64,000 nt of DNA from Maylandia zebra. Lineage: Eukaryota > Chordata > Actinopteri > Cichliformes > Cichlidae. Made by a program: the position numbers and the translations under genes. Positions 48,964 to 59,300 of the stretch are shown piece by piece (positions within the stretch are counted from its first letter, which is position 1; each line of letters begins with the position of its first letter). Location of the stretch: the NCBI RefSeq assembly GCF_041146795.1, contig NC_135173.1, positions 54,562,365 to 54,626,364 on the forward strand, written 5' to 3'. The notes below the pieces were generated by a model that was given only the letters and a program-made list of their open reading frames with translations, was not told where the DNA came from and searched no databases.

Positions 48964-51044
48964 TAATGGTAAGAATAACTTCTTCCTCCTAGCGTTTTTC
49001 CCGCTCGGTTGCAGGGTCCGCTTTTCTGCAAAGTCGTCTCCACTTGGGTCGGTCAAGGGCGTCGGTCAGATCGGCTTCGATCTTCTTCACGTCGTCCTTG
49101 ATTCGGTCCATCCATCTCCGCTTTGGTCTGCCTCTAGGTCGACGTCCTTGGGGGCTGAGCCGCAGTGCTGTTCTCACCACTGAGTTCTCATCGCTCCGTA
49201 CCACATGTCCGTACCACCGCAGCCTCGCTTCTTGCATCTTATCTGTGATTGGCGCGATTCCCATCCTCTTTCTAACGTCGGTGTTCATGACGTGGTCCCA
49301 TCGTGTTAGGCCTAGGCACCATCGCAGCATCCACATTTCCATCGTGTGAAGGGCTTGTTCGTGCTTTGCGGTGGCTGGCCAGCACTCGGATCCATAGAGG
49401 GCGACGGGGCGCACTACACTCTTGTAGATCTTTGACTTGAGGCGATTGGGCATTCTTCGGTCACACAGGACGCCGGTGACTTGGCGCCATTTCATCCACA
49501 CTGCGTTGATCCTGGCTCGTACATCTAGTAGGATATCGCCGTCATTGCTGATCATCGATCCGAGGTATTTGAAATGAGGTACTTTCGCCAGATCTTCTCC
49601 ATCGACACTGATCGTGCCGTCGGTCTGGGGGCCAGCCTCTAAGTATTCGGTCTTGTTGGTGGCCGAAGTCAGCTAGGCGAGTCTTCCACTGCTGCGTTTG
49701 GTATTGCAGTTCTATTCGCGATTCATCGGCCAGGAAGACATCGTCGGCGTAGAGAAGTGTCCAGGGATGGGGTGACTGGAGATCCGCCGTCGCAGTGTCC
49801 ATGCAAAGGATGAAGAGCAGCGGGGAGAGTGCCGAGCCTTGGTGGACGCCCACATTGATGTTAAAGGGCGGCGATGTTCCCACTGGGCTTCTGACCACGC
49901 TGGTGACTTGTCGGTAGAGGAGCTTTGTCCAGTTGACGTAGGCTTCAGGAACTCCATGTGATCGCAGGGAGTGCCAGATGAGGTCGTGTGGGACACGGTC
50001 AAACGCCTTTTCCAAGTCGAGGAAGGCCATGTGGATGGTCTTGGACTTCTCTCGGTGCTTCTCCAAAAGCAGGCGGGCAGCATGGATGGCGTCCGTCGTG
50101 CCACGCCCCCTGATGAAGCCACATTGGTTGGGCGTTAAGTTGACGATTTCTCGCATCCTGGCGTCGATGATCCGTTCGAAAACCTTCATGGTATGGCTTA
50201 GGAGTTGGATCGGGCGGTAGTTGGAGCATTCAGCCACATCGCCTTTCCCTTTCCAGATGGGCACCGTTATGCTGGTTGACCAGGCTGCTGGGACGGTCCC
50301 GTCTCTGATGATGCTATTGAACAGGCTGGCGAGGACTAAGGCGCCTTGGCGCCCGAGCAGCTTCCAGACTTCGGCTGGTATGTCGTCTGGTCCGGTCGCT
50401 TTACCATTCTTCATATTTTTAACGGCTGTTTCCACTTCCTTGATGGTGATTGGCGGGACAGGTCCTGGGACGGGCGGGGCACTGTGGATTGGCTGGTGAG
50501 GGAACTCCACGTTGCAGATATCGGAGAAATACACGCTCCAGCGATTGAGGATGGCGGACGGGTCGCGGAGGGTTTGATGGTTGGCATCCTTGATGTGTTT
50601 GACCTGGCCAATATCCTGTGTTGCTCGATGGCGGCTGCTGGCAAGGCGGTAGATTTTGTTCACTCCTCCGGGCGTGTCCAACTCTTCATACAGTTGGTCA
50701 TAGTGCGATGCCTTTGCCGCTGCTACCGCCTTCTTTGCGGCCGATCGTAGGGCCCTGTATTGCTGGTAGTCGTCATCGCTGCGGGATTGAAGCCACACTT
50801 TGAGTGCCGACTTCTTTTCCTTGATGGTTTGCTTCACGCTATCATTCCACCACCATACTTGCTTGTCGATGAAGTGCTTCCCTGGCTTCGTCGCCCCAAG
50901 GGTGTTGCCTGCTGCGTCACGTATTTGACTGGCGATGTTCTCCCAAGCCTTGTCCACTGGCTCATTGGAGTCCACGTCGAGGTGTTCAAGGGCGTCCATA
51001 AGCTGCTGTTTGCAGCTTATGGACAGATAATGGTAAGAATAACT
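48964..51044 (-). mobile_element. RTE-like LINE, 5'-truncated, with target duplication
   Basis: The insert (48981-51027, 2047 bp) is flanked by a perfect 17-bp direct repeat, TAATGGTAAGAATAACT, at 48964-48980 and 51028-51044. It is oriented on the minus strand. The coding end is only about nine bases (GGAGGAAGA) from the 3' junction, as in elements with very short 3' UTRs. The insert is much richer in G+C than the AT-rich flanks. It lacks the endonuclease part, so it is a typical 5' truncation. Confidence 0.88.
48989..51027 (-). pseudogene. Reverse transcriptase of RTE-like LINE (truncated)
   Basis: The minus-strand translation shows reverse transcriptase landmarks in order: KNGKATGPDDIPAEVW, NYRPIQLLSH, GFIRGRGTTDAIH, FLDLEKAFDRVPHDLIW, HQGSALSPLLFILC and the catalytic LLYADDV. 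A C-terminal part follows with RLRWYGHVVRSD and GRRPRGRPKRRWMD. The two parts are in different frames. A single one-base shift near 49655, just after ADFGHQ, separates them (49542-51027 versus 48989 to about 49650). Apart from that shift and the missing 5' end it is uninterrupted, suggesting a recent insertion. RTE-clade assignment is from the C-terminal motifs and remains tentative. Confidence 0.82.
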
Positions 51045-51255
51045 AAAGTTTGCTAAAATGCATGTTGTCAAGTCACAATGCTTCTTGCAGAATGTCCTCT
51101 TATTAAGTTCAATAAAAACTATATTTTCATTTTAGTCTAGTTTTAGTCATACCTACTTTAAATTTAGATCATTTTAATAAAGCTGCAAAAGGAAACATTT
51201 AATGGTGTACTGGGGTTGCATTGTGTGCCTTGAATTGCTGAAAAGCACAATTATA

Positions 51256-51455
51256 CAGTGGGGCAAAAAAGTATTTAGTCAGCCACCGATTGTGCAAGTT
51301 CCCCCACTTAAAATGATGACAGAGGTCAGTAATTTGCACCAGAGGTACACTTCAACTGTGAGAGACAGAATGTGAAAAAAAAATCCATGAATCCACATGG
51401 TAGGATTTGTAAAGAATTTATTCGTAAATTAGGGTGGAAAATAAGTATTTGGTCA
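51256..51455. repeat. Left terminal inverted repeat of the Tc1-like element
   Basis: Pairs with 52660-52859. It ends inside with gtatttggtca. I counted two mismatches (near 51307 and 51431) over 200 bp. Confidence 0.88.
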
Positions 51456-51620
51456 CCTCAAACAAGGAAAATCTCTGGCTCTCACAGACCTGTAACGTCT
51501 TCTGTAAGAAGCTTTTCTGTCCCCCACTCGTTACCTGTATGAATGGCACCTGTTTGAACTCATCATCTGTATAAAAGACACCTGTCCACAGCCTCAAACA
51601 GTCAGACTCCAAACTCCGCC

Positions 51621-52643
51621 ATGGCCAAGACCAAAGAGCTTTCGAAGGACACCAGGAAAAGTATTGTAGACCTGCACCAGACTGGGAAGAGTGAATCTAC
51701 AATAGGCAAGCAGCTTGGTGTGAAAAAATCAACTGTGGGAGCAATCATCAGAAAATGGAAGACATACAAGACCACTGATAATCTCCCTCGATCTGGGGCT
51801 CCACGCAAGATCCCATCCCGTGGGGTCAAAATGATCATGAGAACGGTGAGCAAAGATCCCAGAACCACACGGGGGGACCTGGTGAATGACCTGCAGAGAG
51901 CTGGGACCAAAGTAACAAAGGTCACCATCAGTAACACACTACAACGGCAGGGAATCAAATCCCGCAGTGCCAGACGTGTTCCGCTGCTGAAGCCAGTGCA
52001 TGTCCAGGCCCGTCTGAAGTTTGCCAGAGAGCACATGGATGATACAGCAGAGGATTGGGAGAATGTCATGTGGTCAGATGAAACCAAAGTAGAACTTTTT
52101 GGTATAAACTCAACTCGTCGTGTTTGGAGGAGGAAGAATACTGAGTTGCATCCCAAGAACACCATACCTACTGTGAAGCATGGGGGTGGAAACATCATGC
52201 TATGGGGCTGTTTTTCTGCCAAGGGGACAGGACGACTGATCCGTGTTAAGGACAGAATGAATGGGGCCATGTATCGTGAGATTTTGAGCCAAAACCTCCT
52301 TCCATCAGTGAGAACTTTGAAGATGAAATGAGGCTGGGTCTTCCAACATGACAATGATCCAAAACACACCGCCCGGGCAACAAAGGAGTGGCTCCATAAG
52401 AAGCATTTGAAAGTCCTGGAGTGGCCTAGCCAGTCTCCAGACCTCAACCCCATAGAAAATCTGTGGCGGGAGTTGAAAGTCCGTGTTGCTCGGCGACAGC
52501 CCCAAAACATCACTGCTCTCGAGAAGATCTGCATGGAGGAATGGGCCAAAATACCAGCCACTGTGTGTGCAAACCTGGTAAAGACCTATAGTAAACGTTT
52601 GACCTCTGTTATTGCCAACAAAGGTTATGTTACAAAGTATTGA
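51621..52643 (+). pseudogene. Tc1-like transposase with one nonsense codon
   Basis: 341 codons including the terminal TGA, the usual length for this family. It starts [20 protein letters not shown], a paired-type helix-turn-helix, followed by an AT-hook-like SGAPRK. Catalytic residues: Asp near 153 (MWSDETK), Asp near 243 ([10 protein letters not shown]) and Glu near 278 (NPIENLW). There are 34 residues between the second Asp and the Glu, so DD34E. Codon 237 (52329-52331) is TGA where the family normally has Arg before GWVFQ, a likely C-to-T change at a CpG. It would inactivate this copy; otherwise the frame is intact. Confidence 0.92.
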
Positions 52644-52659
52644 GTTGTATTTTTGTTAT

Positions 52660-52859
52660 TGACCAAATACTTATTTTCCACCCTGATTTACGAATAAATT
52701 CTTTACAAATCCTACCATGTGGATTCATGGATTTTTTTTTCACATTCTGTCTCTCACAGTTGAAGTGTACCTCTGGTGCAAATTACTGACCTCTGTCATC
52801 ATTTTAGGTGGGGGAACTTGCACAATCGGTGGCTGACTAAATACTTTTTTGCCCCACTG
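52660..52859. repeat. Right terminal inverted repeat of the Tc1-like element
   Basis: Reverse complement of 51256-51455. It starts tgaccaaatac and ends at the TA target at 52860-52861. Confidence 0.88.
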
Positions 52860-52861
52860 TA

Positions 52862-55800
52862 TTAGAAAATTATCAAGGCATTCAGGAATGAAAAATTCTG
52901 GTAGTGTTGGAGAGTTCATTCCTGTCTAAGGTCATTGCTCCTGTAGAACGGTAATGACTCAAAACAAGACTGACACAGAAGAAAACTATCAGCAGGATCA
53001 AACACTCGTCAAAAGTGAAAGAAAGAAAAAACTGGAGCAGTTTACTTAAGGTGAGTGGATCAGCTCAGTGGTGAGGAAGTCTCTTCTAAAGCTACAAAAA
53101 GTTCCCGATTGCACTGCTTTCCTTAAAAAGGGGTCAAGTAACAAAAGCAATTTGGTCTAGAGTCTCAAAAATTTTCAGTCTGTCATTTTCATTTGTTATG
53201 TTATTTAAGAACAATATGCTACACTGGGTGGGATTGCTGTTAATGGCTGAAATGTTTTTGCACAAGTTAATGCTAAAACAATACCAAGTTAAGCTTTCTG
53301 AGATCACAAATTTAAAGTTACTATTTGTACTCTGTGAACCAGAGAACTGCACCATCAGCAAAGGAAAAACAATAAAGGTGCTACTAACGTTTACATTCAG
53401 ATCGTTACTGTTCACGCTGCTGTGTGCAGTAATATCACATTTTTCCTTGAAACAGCAGCGGTGTTAGATGAATGAAATCATTTTCTATATACTGGGAAAG
53501 TTGGCAGCAGATATTTTTATATGGTATGTTTAAAATCCACCTGTCAGCATTCTGACAGCGTTCAAAGTTTATGAGGCAGAAAAAAAACCAAACAAAATGT
53601 GTCACGCAAATGACGAGAATTTCAAAATGATCCAACTTCATTTTAAAGGCGCTGATGTTGACAGAACATTTTTTTACAGTGAGCACAATGATATTAAATG
53701 CAGTTACCTTATACAACAGGCGATTAGTGAAAGCTATGATAAATGTGGATCACTCTATCTGTTAAATCGGTGTCCTGTGGGTAAAGGAAAAAAAAAAAAA
53801 ACAGATTGTCTTCTCAACAGATTAAAGTCACCTTCTGGAGCTGCGCTAATTTGATAAAACCATTAGCGCAGCTACCTTCAGCAATATCTCTATCCTTACA
53901 CTTCCATTAGGTTTATGTGTAATTTTCTGTGAGGTTTTCATCACAAAGATATAGTCCTATGTGCCATTTTGTTCCCAGAGCTATTTATTGTAAGAGCCTA
54001 CACCTTTTAGCTGCTCTGAGGATGTTGTTAATCTGTAAGTACCTGCAAAAAGCTTTGTACTTCTGACACCTTCCAATTTATTAAATGTTGAAGAGCAAAT
54101 GATTTCACATAGCAAACATTAACTTTTTGTAGCTTTTACCGAACGAGCTCGATGGACACTACACACTAAATATGCAGATATATTTGTGTGATGTAACCCG
54201 TTGGTTTGGGGACTGCTGACGTGAAGCCTTCAGTGATTTGTTGGAGCGCTAACTTGTCAACTAACACCAGACAAATGGCTGGGGGTAAAAGAAATAAGCT
54301 ATAGAAATGAGGACTGACTTACTTTACTAAACAGCATGAAGTGGTAATTAGTGGAACTAAACTTTTGGTACTTCCATGTTGGCTGTTTTTTTCATTTTAA
54401 GGGCGTATGATTGAATTAAAGTGGTTCATATAAACTTAAAACTTTCCTTTTTGCTTCACAGTGCAAAACAGCATAGGTAATATAAAGTGGTGGTTGGCAA
54501 AGGAAGCAGAACATACAAGCTAAAGAGATGCAGCCTGATCTTTAAAGAACCTTAATCTGCCTAAATCAATATGAAAGAATTAGAAAAAAAAAATATTTGT
54601 ATTAATGAAACTACAGGCAGAAGATGAAGAAACAGATGAATGTAATATGACACAGAAAAGCACTACTTTTTGTTTTCTGTTTGTTTATGGGTTACATGAA
54701 AACATATGGAGTTGATCATTGAGCTTAGTGAGCAGTGAGTAGCTGTTTAACTTCAATTTTCTTTGGTTTATTCAACAGATATGAGCCTGCATCAGTCTAA
54801 CTTTCTGCATGAGAGCTCCCAGCTTTGCGTCTAAAGCCTTGAAATTCTTTCTAGGGTAAATTTCAACATATAAATCAGTGAAGGCTTCTATGCTATTTAT
54901 GTTTGTTTGCTGTTTATCTTTTCTAAATAACACGAATTGAACGTCTTCAAGATGAGCGACTGGGTGGACACAGATAGGCTGTGACACTGCCACAGATGGG
55001 CCCATATGTAACTGCTGTAACACTGGAGAACATGACTGAAGCATATGCTAGAGCTGTTGATCACAATTTACCGTCAGCTATACCTGGTTCCATGAGCACA
55101 TATGGCAAGAGAGCTAAGAGCTTGTGCAATTTGTGCATGCCAGTCATAAATCCACTGTCCATCTCACAATTTTAAAGAAACTATTGATGAAAAAGTGCAA
55201 AATTTGGTTTTTAGGGTTTTCTATATTTTACTGTACGCTATTGTAAGCTCTTTACCTAATAATATAAAGCACCTTTGGCGCTATAATAATAACATTAAAT
55301 TGCACTACATGTAAATATAAACTTAGCATATATCACATTTCTTTGCATTTATTTCTTATACTGTTTAAATTGCTACATGATATTGTACAATGTATATTTC
55401 AATGAATTCTGTCTCTGTATAGACAAAGATCCAGACAAACGGTTCTCTTGCACCATCTATTGGCAGATTCTTTATATACAGTTCAAATACATAAACATTT
55501 TAACATCTCGTTCTGCTCACCGGGTTAAAAATAATTGATACCAACCAGTGGGACTTTTTGGTAAAATTTATTTTGCAAGTGTTTAAGTGATACAGGTTTT
55601 TGAGGGATTGTCTTAACAATGATGTCTTTCATCCTCCCCAAATAGTAGGACAGTAAATGAAAAGAAATTTTGTTATTTTTCACACAAACTGTACAATATG
55701 TGAATATACTGTAGCACAAGGGATACAAATGTTTGACTTAAGTACCCCTGGTTAGATCCAAACTTATTCCATCAAGTATCAGAAACAAACAAAAGGCATA

Positions 55801-56375
55801 CTACCAGTATTTGTCACATGTCTTTTTACTTGTATCCACTCTAAAAATCACATTCAGAGACTTTAAACAAATCTAATTTGCTCATCTCCGATTCATTAAA
55901 CGGACCTTCCTGTGTGCTTCGATGCCCTGGCCCTGAACACATCATCATCAGCAGGTTTTCCTCTGGAGGAGCCAGCTTCAGGACAGAGATACATATCATG
56001 CTCCAAAGACATATGAAGGCATTTCATACAATCAAATATATTGATTAAAAACAGTCAATGAAACTGGTGCTTTACATTATATCTGCAGAAGCTATCACGG
56101 GGACTAAAGCAGATAAAACGTAAATCATAATTCTTATAAAAGACCAGCTAAATGAGAAGAACAGCACTGTGCAGCAAGATGTGTTTGAGTGATGTGAGTC
56201 ATCTAAAAAACAAGCACTGTTTTATAAGTGCTTCACACTGAGGAGTCCTTTCACGGTTATTTTCAAAGAGCTTTCTTTTAATTAAAAAAACACAACAACA
56301 TAAAGAAACCAATGAAAAGGGATGTGGCAGAGAATAGACATGGACAAGGATACAAAAAGAGCAGGGTCTTTTAGT
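52862..56375. other. Intergenic, between the Tc1-like element and smarca2-like gene
   Basis: AT-rich. No exon or defined repeat is recognised. TTTATT at 55567-55572 (AATAAA on the minus strand) is a possible poly(A) signal for the minus-strand gene to its right. Confidence 0.4.
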
Positions 56376-59300
56376 TCAACCTTCATCTTTTGTGGTGTTA
56401 TCCTCTAGATCCTCATCGCTGTCTAAATCACTGTGAACCCTCTTGGCCATAGTATTTCTGCTTCTCTGCTCCTTAGCCCCCTTCTTGATCTGAACTGGTA
56501 ATGGTTTCACTGGTTATAAAAAGGGAAAGAAATATATGATAAGTCTAATACAAAACACTACTGCAGACAAACAAAAATGTTACTCCTTTTTCTCCATTCA
56601 CCCTAGTTATTAAAACACAGCCCTCACCTGCTGATGGAACAAACTGGTCTTCAGCTCCACCGCCATTATTGCTGTGACTGGCGCTAACCGTCTCTTTCTG
56701 TTCTTCATCTGTGACGATTCTCTGTCTCGCACTCTCAAAAACAGACTTAATGACAATAGAATCCTCATAGATCTGCAGTGATTTACACACACAGACACAC
56801 ACACACACACACACACACGCGCGATCAGAGTTTTTATAACAGGAACCGTGGAGAAAAACTATTTTGCTGCTTGTGAATGAAAGAATTCCTCCTGAAATCC
56901 CTTCACCTGTGATCCCTCCAGATTATAAGTCTGAGCATTGTGACACAGAAGGAAAATGTCCTTCTCCAGATCTCCCACACTTCTGTACTTGTGATTGCGA
57001 ACACGTTCCTATGAAATACAGTAATAAAAACAGACAAATAACAACAACAATAAAACTATAAACTGATTTGGTTCATTATTTAGTTTTTTAAAAAAGGACA
57101 AAAATACAAAGATACTTGATTGTCTCCTGAACTTTTCTAAAACACACTTATTCAGTTTTTTGCTGAGAATTAAATGAGAAAAAACTCACTCACTTCAAGT
57201 CTGTACACTAAATAAGAAATTAGACTTGTCAGTCATCTTAGCATTAAGACCTCAAACAGAGAAGGTAACAAAATAGCTACCAGCACCGTCACATGTCACA
57301 TGACTACTGTTAATCTTTTTGCAGCAAAGCCAGAATGTAGACACAACAGGTTGTGACTTTATGGGAAGTTTGGTGCTGAAACTACATTTTGGCTGGCAAA
57401 GTGATATTCTGGAGTTAGTGCAGTGTATAAAATCTCACCACTAGATGTCAGTAGATTGCACATTGCAGTCAACTGAATTATGTTTTCTTACCTCTCCCAA
57501 GTGCATAAATCTAGCTATGGTGGCTGTTGTAGGACAAACAAGTCTGGTCGCCACCTACACTCACTGACCTCAGCTGTCAGTATGTGTCCATGTCTGTTAA
57601 ATTTGGAGGAGGGTGTAAAGCTTTACAAAAGGAGTCCAATATGACTCAGTTAAGCTAACTTCTGTCCAATGACGGCGATACTGAGGTGAGTTGTTGAGAA
57701 TATCCTGAACTTTTCTGTCGCTAAGTGCTGCCATTTTTGCTGTTGTTAGCCTCTGTTAGCTGCTGTTAGCCATTGTAAGTACGAGTTTCTTTGAAGTGGA
57801 CTTGGACACTTAGTGAATAAATTCTCCTACGCTGCGAGAACGAAATCAAACTGTTTGTCAGAGGCAACGTTTGATTTTTGGGACATTCGAGCCTAACATT
57901 AGCTGGCATAAGGTTAGCTTATAACCAGCTGTTGTTGTTAAGTCAACTTATTGTCAGCTTATTGGAGGCACTAATCTGTTGATAATAAGTAATTGCAACA
58001 ACATTGGGTATAAATGAGCCTGTTTATATGTACAACATTTGTTTTTTCTAATCCTCAAAAATCAACTGACTTTAACTTTAGTGTGTAGTTGGCCTTTGTT
58101 GGTTGTTTTTATGTGTGTATTACATTAATTAAAAACAACAACAACAATTTTACACCACATGCTGTCTTTTCTACAGTCTGACTGTAAGGATGATGGGGGG
58201 AACATGGTAAACCTACGTGCTAAACCATCAGCTTAATAGAAACATGCTAGCGTTTAGCTCTTACAATGGCGATAAATAGAAAAGTTCTAGTTTTGTGGAG
58301 TCTGTTAAGCATAAAAATATTAAGGCTCTTTCTGTTCAACCCATGTGTATTTAAAATACATTGACATATTTGTATTATATAGTATACCTAAGCTCTAGTT
58401 AAGTCCTCTTAATCACTGTTTACTGAATGAAGGTTTTGAATACTGAATAGACTCCCACTTGCCATTGATGTATTATGGTTCACCCCCTTTTCATTCAATT
58501 TTATCTTCGTAGAAAAGGTAACTGTGAAATCTGTATTGTGTCGGAGTTGTGAGGGTATTCAGTGACACAAACCCTGATCCTTCTGAAGTCCACAGGCTTT
58601 CGGATCAGTTCGTAGTACTCAGGTACCTCCTTCTTAGAGGGAAGCTGCACAAAGCCTTTACTGATCTGCCGTCCCAACCTAGAAACACAATGTTTCTTTT
58701 AATCTCGTGACAATAGGAAAAATGTTTAATTATTCTGTCAATATCTGTAAGACATTTTGTTTTCTTATTCCTGATAATGTTTTCTTGCAGTCCACACTTA
58801 CATACAATGTCTTTTCATGACTAAATTATGAAGGAGGCACAATCCCAAAATAAACTGCTGATTGATTCAATGTTCAGCATTCAAAACTTGACAAAGTGAG
58901 TAGCTGCACTGGGATTTTTAAGGCAGGTTTCCCTGAAATCCCTGTGAGGTATTAGGTTAGACTCGCAAAATGTTTAAAGCTGAAATTTTTTACTTCTGCT
59001 TCAATCCAGCAGCAGGGGGTGAGAGAAATAAGTGTTCTGGTTCCTCACTGAGTCGCTAGGCTAAAAAACTCTCTTGTTAAAACTCTCTTGTTAAAATATC
59101 CCACTGCACAATCCGTCCATCCATCCATCCATCCATCCATCCATCCATCCATTTTCTGCAATGCAAAGATCATGCATCATACAGAAAGGTCCGGCTAGCT
59201 TCTTGCTGAGGCAACAGAACTAACCATTGCACTACAGTGCTGTTGTCCCTGGATAGACCAATTTACTTAAATATAATACTTTTAATAATAATGATAATAT

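Larger units (their letters stand above)
51254..52861 (+). mobile_element. Near-complete Tc1-like transposon
   Basis: Element 51256-52859 (1604 bp), flanked by TA at 51254-51255 and 52860-52861, the duplicated TA target of Tc1/mariner elements. Its ends begin CAGTGGGGCAAAAAAGTATT. Terminal inverted repeats of 200 bp enclose one transposase frame. The repeats differ at only about two positions, so the copy looks young. Confidence 0.93.

Noticed and set aside
51028..51071. N-terminal start of the long minus-strand reverse transcriptase frame
   Set aside because: These bases lie in the target duplication and flanking DNA, outside the LINE insert, so the apparent Met start is accidental.
51602..52561. 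319-codon open frame on the minus strand
   Set aside because: It is the antisense shadow of the Tc1-like transposase, which carries the catalytic motifs on the plus strand.
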